Assembly (NCBI GenBank): GCA_030734395.1
Contig: JAUZTG010000020.1
Span: 434,001-498,000, forward strand
DNA: 64,000 nucleotides
Direction: 5' to 3'
DNA from: Sarocladium kiliense
Lineage: Eukaryota > Ascomycota > Sordariomycetes > Hypocreales > Sarocladiaceae
The position numbers were made by a program, and so were the translations under genes. Shown here piece by piece: positions 1 to 11,422 of the stretch (its first letter is position 1; every line of letters starts with the position of its first letter). The notes under the pieces were generated by a model. The model saw only the letters and a list, made by a program, of their open reading frames with translations. It did no database searches and was not told the origin of the DNA.

Positions 1-1913
1 TCACCATATCCAACGACTCAATACGAGAACACACCTATGCGAAACAATCAAGCTCCTCACATTCGCCCCCCGATGCCTCGTAGCCGAAGGTGGCTGGCTT
101 TGCTGTGGTAGCGAGAAGGGCGACTTTGTCGCGATCCGCCTCGATGGCGAGAGCGACGAAAGCAATAACTTCCACTTGGACTTGCTTGATCCTGAGGTCC
201 GCTTACCTTTCGGCTATGAGGTCGGAACGGATCAATACACGTCTGTGATGGACCTCATGTCTCGGTCGCGAGGTTCAGACAAGAGTTTCGTCGCAAAAAG
301 CTCCAAGATGGCGAAGGACAGGGTCAACTGCATCACGCTGTGGTTTCCCACGCCTTCCATATCCACCTGTGATGGATCGTACACATCCCCCGTCGCAGTT
401 CTTGCCAACAATGACCGCACAGTAACACTGGTCAGCCTGGATGAATTTGAAGCGGACGAGAAGAGCGAGCCATTAGCCACCATCACATATCCCGACTTCG
501 TGAACCGAGCCATTATCTCCCCAGATGGGCGATTTTTGATAGCCATTCTCGATGATCCGTATCTATACGTCCACGAAAGGGTACCAAAGTCAGTCGAGTC
601 GTCACGAACCAGGGAAAGGCAGGACTACCGATGGGAGCTGAAGCAGCGATTGCTGTTGAAGAGTCAGCGCAAGGATGACAAGACCGATAGGCGCGGCAGC
701 TTCGCTGCCTGCTTTTCAAGTTCCGGCGAATATCTTGCTGTTGGTACTCAGCACGGCACCATCTCCATCTTTCAAACCGCGCTCCTCAACGATCCAGATG
801 CCGACGCTCTGGTCACTACCTTCACTTCATCACAGCCCGAGTCTCTATCAGGGGCAGTCCGAGACATGGCGTTCTGCCCTGGTCCTTTCGATATTCTGGC
901 GTGGACCGAAGACCGAGCCCACATAGGCATAGCCGATCTTCGTAGCGGCTATGCTGTCCGCCAAATAGTCGACATCAATACTGAGGGAGACTTCGAGCAT
1001 GTCACTATTCTGGATCGCAACACTGTTGATCCGCGTCTCTTGGAACGCCGCTCAACAGAGCGCCGGAACAACTCCAGTGGAGCCGGTTCGACTACAGTTA
1101 CTGAAGGAAGAAGAAGGGTTGCCGAAGGTCTCGAGGCTTTGAACCATCCGCTTACGACGGATGAGACCTTGGTGTTGGAGGCCATAAGAGGGGACCGTCG
1201 TCGTAGAGAGAGACCAGGCTCTGGAAACACAGATGACACACCACAGCGGTCATCCTCCATGAGCCGTGCTTCTCTTCGTCCAACAGCTGACGATACTACC
1301 TCGACACGAATACGCGACCGAGCCGATGATAGCCAAGCTGTGGCTGACTTGCTAAGCAACTATCGTGTTCCGAGAGGCCCAAGAGAAGCCCTTCAGGAAC
1401 GGATCAATCGCAGACGCCAAATGCTATTGGACGCCAACATGCAACAACAGCCTATCCGGCGCAACATGAACCAGTTATGGTTGGACCAACTCGCCGATAC
1501 AGTTTCAACCATGCGAGATGGAGCACGGAATCGACAAGATCAGCAGGAGTACCTGACAGTACTGGAGATCTTGCAGGCTAGAGAGCGTGCCAATCCAACG
1601 ACAGGCGACAATGATGAGTCATCGCTCTTGGCTCCTCTGGTTAACCCGAGCTTACGGTGGGAGGAGAGTGCAGTACGAGGCACGCTCCCGGATCCTGGCG
1701 TGCTTAACCTTCCACCGTCACCCGACAACACAGCTGGCCTGGCCTGGAGTGAAGATGGCCGCACACTGTATGATTTCCTCTACCCTTGACGAATGTGAAC
1801 TACTGTACTGACTCGACTCTCCACATAGGTTTGTCGGTGCCCAGAATGGCATCTACGAGTTCCAAGTCAACGTCCAGAGCCGAAAGTACTGTCCAGCTAT
1901 CGCCCTACGCTAA
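1..1913 (+). CDS. WD40-repeat protein with C-terminal DUF2415 motif (5' partial)
   Basis: The frame beginning at base 2 is open from the left edge to 1767, so the true start lies outside the window. A 61-bp intron (1768-1828, GTATGA...CATAG) leads to a last exon at 1829-1913; splicing joins the residues to give RTLFVGAQNGIYEF followed by the stop. Without the splice the frame ends at 1789. WD40-like blades are visible (FAACFSSSGEYLAVGTQHG; VRDMAFCPGPFDILAW), then a charged, low-complexity Arg/Ser-rich middle, then the short C-terminal segment GLAWSEDGRTLF typical of fungal DUF2415 proteins. Such proteins are probably scaffolds; no enzymatic motif is seen. Relation to the Crt10-like group is possible but unproven. 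The splice and the family call are fairly secure; the biological role is not known to me. Confidence 0.8.
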
Positions 1914-2250
1914 ACGTCCATTTTGCGTTCTTTCCTTTTTCTTCACTGCCTCCGGAGCTGGGGGAGATTGTACATCAGACGAGCACGGGAAAGGCGGCCG
2001 CAGCATTGGATTTACGGCGTTCCTTGAACACAAAAATGACGAAGGGATCATGAGGAATTCTTACGGCTTTGTCATGATTGCATGCAGCGCGTAATGTTTT
2101 GTCTAGTGGAGGGCTTTTCGGTCATCTTTGAGGAGGACTCCTATTCGATTGAATCCTATCAGGAGCTCATAGCTCATCACAGCAATAAAAAGCTGTTTCA
2201 TTATCATCGAAGACACCCAAGGCAGGGATTTCCACGTGACTGTGTGTTTC
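1914..2250. other. Convergent intergenic spacer
   Basis: This is the 3' flank shared by the plus-strand WD40/DUF2415 gene and the minus-strand FAD enzyme. It contains AATAAA-like text near 2185 (CAATAAAAAG). I see no coding signal in it. Confidence 0.6.
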
Positions 2251-3648
2251 TTATACTTTCAGGCCACCGTACATCAGCCCATCAACCCTCTCCGCGATGG
2301 CCAGGCAACTTGTCAACCCCGGGCTCTCAATCCCAAGTAAGTTAACCCAACCTTCATAGCCCTCCTCCTTCCGGATCACAAAATCTTGGAACCCCTTTCC
2401 TGCAGTAACAGCTCCACGCTTCCCTAGCTTCGGCCGAATACCAGCATAGTCAGGCACAAGAGCAGACTCATCCACTCCAGGGAGGTATTTCTTGATCTCC
2501 GCAATAGCTAGATCCATGCGTCCCGCGTTGACAGCGAGGTCCTCTGGAGAATCAACCCACTCGACGTCCGGTCCGAAACGGATTCTCCCACCGAGGTCAA
2601 GCGTCAGGTGTGTTCCAAGACCACCAGCTCCAGGCTCAGGGGCGGGGTAGATGAGGCGAGAGATGGAATGTGTTGAGGCTGAGTAGGAGAAGTAGTTCCC
2701 TTTTGCGTAGAAGAGCTGTGTGCGCTGCTCGGGAGCGACAATGCTGTTGTGAATATCCACGGAGCCGAGTCCTGCGGCGTTGATGAAAGTCTCCGTCGTT
2801 ATGTTGGAGGCTTCGCCGGTTGAGCCATCTCGAACGGAGATCTCCCAACCGCTGCTGCCAGGTGTGCCCGTGCCTAGGGGCGTGACACTCTCAACAGGTG
2901 AGTTTACGGCCACGACACCGCCAGCGTCTTCGAACAGACCAAGAAGACACATCATCAACCCATGAGAGTCCACAATCCCCGTCGTCGGGCTATCTAAGGC
3001 TCCCTTCTCCGCCTTCACACCCTCTCCGTCCCTCTTCAGCTCCTCGTCCCCAACCCACCTCACATCCACGCCAATCTCTCCACACAACCGATGAATACCC
3101 TCCAGTGCCTCTCTCTGCACGTCATTCTGCGCAACGATCCACTTCCCTGTGCGGCGGTGGCCCACGGAGTGCTTCTCGCAGAGGTCGTAAAGAAGGTTCT
3201 TCCCGCGAACGCAGAGCTGCGTCTTCAAACTGCTGGGTCCATAGTAGATGCCTGCATGGATGACTTCGCTGTTGCGCGAGGAGGTTTCTGTGCCAACGGA
3301 GGGGTGTCGCTCGATGAGGAGCGTCGTTGTGTCTGGCCGCTGGGCGAGTTGGCGCGCGATAGCGAGGCCAACTACACCACCACCGACAACCTAATTCCGG
3401 AAGTCAGTACTTATCTCTAGTCGAAAGGAGTTGCATCGAAGAAGGCGTCATTGATAAAGATGGGGGGCAGCAGTTGTCGGTTTGCTGTGGTGGCCCAGAC
3501 TATCTCCTTCATCCAGCCTCCGTGTATCGGGACATACCGCGTGAGTGAAATCAGCCTGCCTCATAGCGCTGGAACTGAAGGCCGCACGCTGTACAGTCCG
3601 CCAACAGCTCCTACGCGCAGCCGCTGAAGTCAATGGCCCAGCCAGCAT
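2251..3648 (-). CDS. L-2-hydroxyglutarate dehydrogenase-like FAD oxidoreductase, mitochondrial
   Basis: Two exons: 3648-3538 and 3390-2251, with an intron 3391-3537 (GTATGT...ATTAG), giving about 416 residues. Exon 1 encodes an Arg/Ser-rich presequence (MLAGPLTSAAARRSCWRTVQ) with the look of a mitochondrial targeting peptide. The splice runs straight into the Rossmann dinucleotide motif VVGGGVVGLAIARQLAQ. Downstream are the DAO-fold features of the family: TSSRNSEVIHAGIYY near the FAD site, and the C-terminal GIESPGLTSCLAIAE block, which is characteristic of L2HGDH. Family members oxidise L-2-hydroxyglutarate to 2-oxoglutarate, a metabolite-repair reaction in mitochondria. Length fits fungal homologues. 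The substrate is inferred from family. An open frame that ignores the intron would start at 3228 and lose the FAD motif, so the spliced model is much better. Confidence 0.88.
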
Positions 3649-4082
3649 CTTGGATGATGTGAAGTCTCAGAATGTTTTGTTTGGAGAGAACTCGAAGGAT
3701 CAGTGCAGGGTAAAGAAAACGCCCGAAACGACGTGCGTTAAGAGATCGCATGCCTAGCTCCACCTAACCTACCGAATTTGTAGATCGTTTCGAAATGATC
3801 GAAACGGATAGCCGGCAACTAAATTGGTGCCGTCTATGCTGCTTGTGGGTTCTTATGCCTAGGAGCTCATCACAGTAATGCTGTGGGTGGTGCAGGATGG
3901 TATCCAGGACGGTCTCTAGAAATCCAGCTAGTCAGACAGTATCGACTCATTCCCAATATAAAGCAAATTGATTGGCGATGGATAAGCTATCTTCAAAGGG
4001 CTCAAGGCTTATAATCTTGCATGCTAACTCCAAATAACTCCGTCGAGCTTCCTAGCTGTTAATAGACACGCACTGCCACATC
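3649..4082. other. Spacer upstream of the FAD enzyme
   Basis: This is the promoter side of the minus-strand FAD oxidoreductase and the 3' flank of the next minus-strand gene. I see no gene in it. A short imperfect inverted element, GATCGTTTCGAAATGATCG, sits near 3783. Confidence 0.5.
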
Positions 4083-5211
4083 TCATGTGGTTCGGGGAGC
4101 TTCAGCTGATGTTTCCGCCCCTTCGTCAGCTGTTGATGATCTGGTCAGATGCGAATGAACCGGCGGCTCAGAACCAGCAGCACCGCTGGGGGAAAGCTCA
4201 GACAGCTGCTTTTCTGTTGTCAGATAAGTCAGCAAGTCGGTATGCATATAGCCCACACAAGTCCGGAGAGGCCACCTTACCCAGATCACGGATACGATGC
4301 CGGAGCATCTGGTTCTCCCTCGTGAGCATCTGCGTCTCAGCCTGGTAGAACGCACTCTCATCCCTGCCACCAAGCACCCAATCCCCACTCTCAGCACTGA
4401 TCGATGTTGATCTGACCCTGGGTGAAGCGCCTCGACTTGGCGTCCGAGACCGCCTCTGGATGTCTGCGCGAGCCATATCGAAGGAGCTTCTCGGGTGCCG
4501 GAGACCTGGGGACCGGGAGTAAGAGCCAGTCTGGGGCATGGATGCCATTGACGTGTGCGAGGCGGTTGGGATCGGCGTGCCGTGGCCGGAGCGCTCAGAG
4601 ATGGCACTGCTATCCTCGGCGACACCTTGACTATGCTGTGGGTTGCTCGCCTGCAGGCGCTGTAGTTCGAGCTGCTGCTGTCGAATCATCTGCAGTAGTC
4701 GGTTCTAGTAGACTTAGTTAGCTCAGGTATTCCCCAGGGTCGACTAAGAATACGTACGACGTGGGCTTCCTGCTCTGCCTCTAGTTCTTGATGTAGCTCT
4801 CCTAGACTCGGCGCACGATGATGATGCGGATCGGCCATGAGAGGCGAGCCGGAGAGTGGTTGTGGGGTGAGCATTTGCGCCGAGGAATGATCTGTAGCCA
4901 TCTCGCCTGGAGCAGGCACGGCGGGGTCATTCAATTGGAGGTTCATGAGGACAGCGGAACGACGGCGACCGGTGTGCGGGGAAGATCGATTTCGTGTGAG
5001 AGAGCTGCTGGAGGATCCTAGTGTGTGATGTCAGTGAAGTGTTCGGCGCGCGAGGGTTCTAAGAGGGGTGATGCGTACGTCGACTCGGCTCATGCTGGAG
5101 ACCGGCGTTCATGGTTGCGGCGGCTTGCAGAGACACGGACGCGGAACGCGGTGAACCTGGAGGAGACTCGCTGCGCTGTTCAAGGGCTGAGCTATCGCCG
5201 TTGGTTGCCAT
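4083..5211 (-). CDS. Conserved hypothetical protein with C-terminal coiled coil
   Basis: Four exons (5211-5079, 5017-4758, 4704-4281, 4213-4083) with introns of 61, 53 and 67 bp give 315 residues; all phases fit. The N-terminus is Ser/Pro-rich (MATNGDSSALEQRSESPPGS). A first helical segment (LHQELEAEQEAHVNRLLQMI) is formed across intron 2. A second coiled coil (LTRENQMLRHRIRDLEKQL) is formed across intron 3 and has zipper-like leucine spacing, but no basic region precedes it, so it is not a bZIP factor. The start at 5211 was preferred over an upstream in-frame ATG at 5292 because of its better context (ATCATGG). I do not recognise the family. It may be a cytoskeletal or signalling adaptor, which is inference only. 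Confidence 0.72.
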
Positions 5212-8200
5212 GATGTTGATCGAGGTTGGAGAGGAGCCTGCAAGTGCGGGTTGGGTTTGGAGCGTGAAGGTAGAGCGATATACCGATAGCAATGATCAAG
5301 GTGAGGGGCAGTAGGCTATGTGGGTGACGGAGGCACGGTTTTCAGGAACAATTAGGATCCATCAGGTTTCTCGGAGAGGAACGGCGAGGCAGCCATCCTA
5401 GACTCGTTTCGTAAGAGAATGGTTTGTTTGACAGCTTGAAGTGGCATGTTGCCTGACAGCACGGATGGTGGCAGTGGTCACAAGGTCTGTCACAAGATCA
5501 AGCGAGGGCTGCAGGGTAGTTGAACCAGGCATCGGGAGGATGAAATCGTGGATGGGTGGTCAACACAGCGGTCCCAGCTTGATGAGAAGGTTTCTAACTA
5601 CCTCCGTAGTATGGAGGCGAAAGTATCGACAGGAATAATAATGTCATACCAATCTCGCATCGGCCGCGTGGCTACGGTCTTGTGTTTGCTACAGGGAACA
5701 AGCTTGTTTGGTGGACTCTGGTTGCAATTCTGCAACGGGTGGTACCACATACTTCCAGCCACCGTAATCGGCCTCACCCAAACGCATGATTCAAGAGGGT
5801 CATCAACAAGTCCTTGAACCCAGATAAAGCGACATGTGCCTATCTCGATCACCTCATGAATTGCTCCTGTCTCTGGAACGAAGACCTTCATAAACCTGTA
5901 GCTTACCGTGCTGCACCTTAGCCATTAGGGCAATCCCAGATGCAAGGTACGTCCTTCTGCACCAACGGGCCGTCCTTGACAGCGCCCGTGCGTAGCCCGT
6001 CAGGAAAAAGTGCCCAGCTAAAGGAGCCAATCTCACCAGGCTCTCGGGTCCAGGAACATTGTCTGACAGCGCACCGTTACCCTGCCTACGAATTGCCGGG
6101 AGTCCGGTATTGGTTGCAGGCTGGCGACGTGCGCGTATCGTACATACTAGATTGATACACCCTGTTTACTCCCTATCGGGCGAGACCAGGGCCAAATGAT
6201 ATTTAGGGGACCCAAGAATTCTCGGGTAAGCTTTGGAGTAGCTTGGACGCCTCTGGGCTGGGAGCTGTTGGGCCTTCATTGTTTGATTCGGCGGCGAGAA
6301 TAGACGCCGTAGTGGGAGTGACAACGGGCGTAGGTTGTGCAATGCAAAATTTTACATCGTCTGGCGCAGTATTCTGTCACAATTTCTTGGCGAGGGAGTG
6401 ACAATGGATCTCTCGTACATCACATCACCAACAATACAACGCAGTCACATACCAACCTAGCATGATGCGCCCCTGAAATGCGGTCGATAGGTTCGAAAGA
6501 TAAGGGGGATCTATTGCAGCACATGGAGGCCACGGCCGTCAGGTACTACAGCCCCCATCAGCTTCCTTCGCGTCGAGTCTATTCAAGTCAATTGTCCACG
6601 CCACAAGTGGAGCAGCCCACGCACCAACACCAGAAATGTCTGGTATGCCATAAGATGGAGGTGTTCGCCAGCACATATGCAGGCCAAGGGAGCTACTGCA
6701 GGTACAAAACGCTGCTTGCAGCACTGCGTTTGGAAATGCTGGGAATTGACCGACCACCGAGCCTCAGCAGTGTCTTGCATCATTTGTGACACGCGCTTCG
6801 TTGCTCGTGACGGAACAACCGCATCTGAGCGTCGGTAATTGAATGGACGAAAGGACCGTATTCGACCGCGTCTCCTGGCGACAGAGCCCCTCGGGGACCG
6901 GGGCACCTGCGAGGATGCCTGGTAAACTTGGCAAGGTTCTAAGCGGCCAACCCCCTGTGGTTGGCCGCGTAAGATGCGCTTACCATCCGACTGGGTGATT
7001 GAGCGACTCGTTGATTCGTACAGCCCGTGTGATGCGGCCGGGGGGCCATTTTGGGAAAAGAGCAAAGGTGGCCCTGTCTCTAGGTAGTCAGGCCCTGTTC
7101 CCAGCTACTGCGGAAAGCCGTCGGGCGATTTGACATTGTTAACATTACGGATCTGAAGGAACAGTGGCGGTCAGCCAATCGCGCCAACGCCGACAGGAGC
7201 TTCGTCTACGACAATTTCCCCAGAAAGCAGTCGTACGAGACAGTGTGGACTGAGAAGACAGCCTGACATCGGGAAATGGTAGGTTCGAGGTGAGCGTCCG
7301 AGACATTGGGACAGTTGCCGGGGTCGATGTGACAGCGCTGTCGGTGCGGGTGGATTCTGTGATGGACCACGATTTGGTGGTGCTGTCACTCTCAGCGTCG
7401 CACCGGCAGCAACGATCTGATTTAGACAACAATGAAGCTAAGCACAGGGTAAGAGAAGGCAAGAAAAGTCACCGTGTAGACCCAAAATGTGAAGACCAAT
7501 TGCCTGGTGACAGTCAAGGACAGAAGGAGCGAGTGAAAGGTTGTGTCACCATCGGTCCTTCCTCCCCCTCTTGAGCATGCCACCTTCCACTACATTTCAT
7601 TGTTGCAGGTGCAGGTGCGGTCACGGTTGCTTCCTTCCGTTTCGCAATGTTGCTGCCAGCCGCAAGAAATCCAGCCGCAAGAACCTGAGGTACCTCGCGT
7701 AGTCATGACAGGAGGGTTTCTGTGCTCTGTTCTTTCGCATGCCCGTCATGTTTTGGATCTGGGTATCAAATCCATCACCGTCGCTCACCAGCCCGGATGC
7801 CCCATCTCACGCCCACTCGGTCGTCGATCATTCGTCGTCACGTTGCTTTTGCTCGCCGCTGTGCCCACTGAAATCACGCTGGCTTGGTACTCTTGACTTC
7901 CAGCCCGTCAAAAGAAGAAAAGAGTTCGTTCACGCTCGAGCCTGTGAAACGAAACAGCCCCAACATCCCACACACAACCAGCAGACAACAACATCACCAC
8001 ATGCATCCACTGTTAAACACCGGCGTCGTCTCACCTTGATACTCGCTGTCTCTCGACCTTCGCTGTCTGCCCTGGGGCCCGGCCGTTGCGATCAGCCCTT
8101 GCCCTACACAGTTTAGACACGCGCACTGTCCACGAACCGCGCCCTCCCACCCTAGCCATATGCAACCGTTCCACATCAAGCCCTCCGGGGTCCCCTGTCC

Positions 8201-8968
8201 GAGCACCACAAAGCTCGAGTTGCCCGCGCTCTAGTTCCACGCTCAGCAAGTAGCGCCGCCACCAGTCTCCAGCCGGTCCAAGTTTGCGAGTAGGGTGCGA
8301 GACGTTGTCGGCTCTGCAACCCCTGCCCCTGGCAGACCCAGTCTTAGAGCCTGTGCCCACCACCTCCAGTCCCGGGTGCACCGATTCCTCCAGTGGGAAG
8401 CACCACACCATAAACACGCTCACATCGACACAACATCGGGATGCGCGCCCAACGCTAAGATTGGTGTTTTCTCTTCCTTATTATTATTACTTGCCAACTG
8501 AATAGTACAGCTTTTGTGTCCTCGTTTCGTCTGTCGCTCCACTACCGCCGACTTCCTTTCCTGCGCCTTTCACATTCCAGTCATCTTACAACTTCTCCAA
8601 CGTCTAACATCTCGCCCCGCGAAACCCAAGGGGCCTAGACTGGCAACACACATAGCGGGAGTACTACGACTACGGACGGTCCGGCAAAACTCTCTCACCA
8701 CTGGTGCTTCTGAGCACCCGTATCGTCTCCGGCAAAATCTCTAGGTCCGGCCGCGTTCTAACTTGTTGATTTTTCGGTTCTCCACGACGAATGGCGTATT
8801 GCGCGTTGCTGGCGTCCTCATTCGGATCGTGAGCTCTTCCGTGCTCCCTCTTTCGGTAGCCTTACACATCACCCCCACTGCCGATCGCAGGACCGCCACC
8901 CATCCTCATATATTACTAGCAAGCGCCGATTTCCCGTGGACTCTGGCCTTGTGCTTTCACCTTCGAGA
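5212..8968. other. Long intergenic region and leader of the PH-domain gene
   Basis: About 3.7 kb with only short, overlapping, low-quality frames on both strands (for example minus 5891-5598) and no family I recognise. From about 7600 the plus strand becomes pyrimidine-rich with many CACC/CTTCC runs and several short open frames with their own ATG upstream of 8969. This is the usual look of a long fungal promoter and 5' leader. I see nothing else I can support here. Confidence 0.55.
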
Positions 8969-11422
8969 ATGTCCCAGGAGCCGGTCCTGGACACCTTGTT
9001 ACGACAACCGACCCCTTCCAGAAGGGCAAGACCACCCAACATGGCACTTGCCGACGATGTACCAGTGCCATTGCGCCCGGAGCAATTTGGGAGAAGGGAA
9101 TCGAGGCTCGGAATTAGGAGTCTATTTGGTCGCAAGGGATCGAAAGAACTAGAGTCGCCTGAGCAAAGGACCTCCCGATCAGCAACACGCTCTACAGGTA
9201 TCCGAGCGTCCTTAGTCGACATGAGCAACTGGTCGTACGGACAGCAGCCCGTGAGACCGGATGTCAAAGATTCCAGCCTATACATTTCCAGACCTCTGTC
9301 CACGACTGTCGAACACCCTACGATCGAAGAAATGCAGGCGCGCGCGCAGATCAAGCCACGAAACGGCAAGCAACTTGGCAAACCTCAACCACGGGGGGGG
9401 CTTGTGCCCTGGGACGCACCGCCGCTCTTCAAAGCATATCCTCAAGCAGTCAAACATAGCACTCTACCGGCATCAATATTGTCACCAGATGCCATTCTTC
9501 GAATGCGAGCGAAACGGTTTGGAGAAGTGACCGGAGATCATCCCTTGTCACCAATTCCAGATATTCCAACCGAGATCGACGCAGACAAACAGCGGAGGAA
9601 GAAGGGATGGAATGGAACCGGCCCTGAGATCATGTCCGAGTGGACAACCAAAATATATATTCTGGTCACTTCTGGTTGCCTCCTTCAGTATTCGAGCGAG
9701 GGCACGTTCGACCGGCTTCCTGAGAAGGTATTGCAGCTGGGCAAAGCTTCCGCAGCTTTCGCTAGTGATGCGATTCCCGGGCGCCATTGGGTTCTGCAAG
9801 TTTCTTCGGCCCTGGAAGCCGATGGCTCCACTGCCTCAGACCAACGCTCGCTGTTCTCACGCCTGCCCTTCCGAGTTGCCGAGCGACGGCAAGCATCGAA
9901 TTTTCTCATGGTTTTCGAAAGCGCCGATGACATGGACAGTTGGCTGGCTACACTTCGTCGGGAGATCGAGGGGCTTGGTGGAAAGAAGGCACTCTCCGAG
10001 ACCGGTAAGCCGAAGACAGATGAGCCAATTGCGAGCCTCAGGGAACAACCCAGCCAAAGGACTCTAGTTGTTAGAGATCCTGACCGATACTCGAAGACCT
10101 TTTCAGTCGACACATCCTTCAGAGACGGAAGCGAGACCGGAGACTACGAAACATTGACAGAGACTAGCACTCGGGAGCAATCACTGGATGGAACATCCGC
10201 CACGAATAGCGTTGTATCACAGGACGGGCGCCATCTTGATAATTTGAGAGATAGCTCACATCGTTTGTCTGCTATCTCATCAGGCCAGAGAACAGTGGTT
10301 ACTTCAGAAGCATCTTCGTCTCCTCCCTGCTCACCTGGAAGGGACAGTTTCCCGTCATCCTCCGAGGAAGAGAAACCTCTGGGCGAGCTCTCCAATAGTT
10401 CTGAGACCCGTTTGCGCCCTAACGCATCCGCTATTGTTCATCGACGACGATCCTTGCAAACCTTCGGACCGATCGTTGAAGGACGAGGACCCCCACAAGT
10501 GGCTTCGCGGCCCCCTTCAACCATGCTCTCTCCTCCCATCCCCGAGGCTGCGGTGTCACCATCATCGACAGCGACACCTGTCACACCTAACTTCAGCGTA
10601 CCCCATTCATCGAATCGCCGATTCTCCTACATGAGAACCCTACCAGAGTATGTGACGCCACTTGCTCCACCTCCCCGACCAGTGGCACGCAAAGCACCCC
10701 CTCCTCTTGAGGCTGTACGGCCACTTTCAATGGTGATGGATCAGCCATCGCCCCATGGGGAGGTCTCAGAACGCCCTGCAACTAGGCATGGGGACGGGAG
10801 AACAAGCCAGGCCTTCACACTTGAGCCTGTTGCCACATCAAGACGAGGCTCATTCACATTGCCGGAACCATCTGAGCGCCCGCTTGCCGCAAAGCGTTCA
10901 AGCTTATTGCCCCGGGAAGCTTCCAGCCCGTTTGGAGTGAAGCCCCAGCCACGTCGATTGGCGAGCATGGCTACGCTACGCCCTCATGAGGAGTTTGGGC
11001 TACCCAGCCGTCGGGACGCCTTGGAACAGCGACTATCCACGATCCATGACACCCTCACCCCTCTACCCATGAGCCCTTTTAGTGGCGGAGTGAGCCTCCA
11101 AGCACCGCCACCACCTCGACATGTGACGAAGAGAGCCAGCATGTTCTCTGTTGTACCTGATCGAACCAGTCGACAGGATCGCAGGAGTGACATTCCCCTT
11201 CCTCTTGTCGCAGAGTCTCTACCCGAACCTTCACCACCGCCGAGCATGCCACTTCCACCTTTACCACCGACAGGAGCCAGCAACAAGCACTTGCAGACAG
11301 CTCGTGCCTCGCAGTTGCTGTCTCGTCGAAGCCTCCCACAGCTTGTGGAGGGGCCGCCACCGGCTCCGCCGCCATCATGCGCACTGCCGCCCATCCCGCA
11401 ACGTCCTTCTATCAAGGCCTAG
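8969..11422 (+). CDS. PH-domain protein with long disordered, proline-rich tail
   Basis: A single uninterrupted exon of 817 residues. The open frame extends upstream to a GTG at 8936, but the first ATG is at 8969 (MSQEPVLDTLLRQPTPSRR). An N-terminal basic Ser/Arg-rich part contains GIRSLFGRKGSKE. A PH domain spans about residues 205-335: it starts around RRKKGWNGTGPEIMSEWTTK, continues with strands such as KIYILVTSGCLLQYSSEG, and ends with the typical C-terminal helix SADDMDSWLATLRREIEGLG. The rest is Ser/Pro-rich and ends in polyproline-type tracts (PPPSMPLPPLPPTG, PPPAPPPSCALPPIPQ) that could bind SH3 or profilin-type partners. PH domains usually bind phosphoinositides or partner proteins at membranes. 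A role in polarity or the cell cortex is a guess from the architecture. Confidence 0.85.
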   Translation: MSQEPVLDTLLRQPTPSRRARPPNMALADDVPVPLRPEQFGRRESRLGIRSLFGRKGSKELESPEQRTSRSATRSTGIRASLVDMSNWSYGQQPVRPDVKDSSLYISRPLSTTVEHPTIEEMQARAQIKPRNGKQLGKPQPRGGLVPWDAPPLFKAYPQAVKHSTLPASILSPDAILRMRAKRFGEVTGDHPLSPIPDIPTEIDADKQRRKKGWNGTGPEIMSEWTTKIYILVTSGCLLQYSSEGTFDRLPEKVLQLGKASAAFASDAIPGRHWVLQVSSALEADGSTASDQRSLFSRLPFRVAERRQASNFLMVFESADDMDSWLATLRREIEGLGGKKALSETGKPKTDEPIASLREQPSQRTLVVRDPDRYSKTFSVDTSFRDGSETGDYETLTETSTREQSLDGTSATNSVVSQDGRHLDNLRDSSHRLSAISSGQRTVVTSEASSSPPCSPGRDSFPSSSEEEKPLGELSNSSETRLRPNASAIVHRRRSLQTFGPIVEGRGPPQVASRPPSTMLSPPIPEAAVSPSSTATPVTPNFSVPHSSNRRFSYMRTLPEYVTPLAPPPRPVARKAPPPLEAVRPLSMVMDQPSPHGEVSERPATRHGDGRTSQAFTLEPVATSRRGSFTLPEPSERPLAAKRSSLLPREASSPFGVKPQPRRLASMATLRPHEEFGLPSRRDALEQRLSTIHDTLTPLPMSPFSGGVSLQAPPPPRHVTKRASMFSVVPDRTSRQDRRSDIPLPLVAESLPEPSPPPSMPLPPLPPTGASNKHLQTARASQLLSRRSLPQLVEGPPPAPPPSCALPPIPQRPSIKA

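Noticed and set aside
5598..6036. Two minus-strand frames (from 5891 and 6036) that might be exons of a small gene.
   Set aside because: No splice pair joins them convincingly and the peptides resemble nothing I know.
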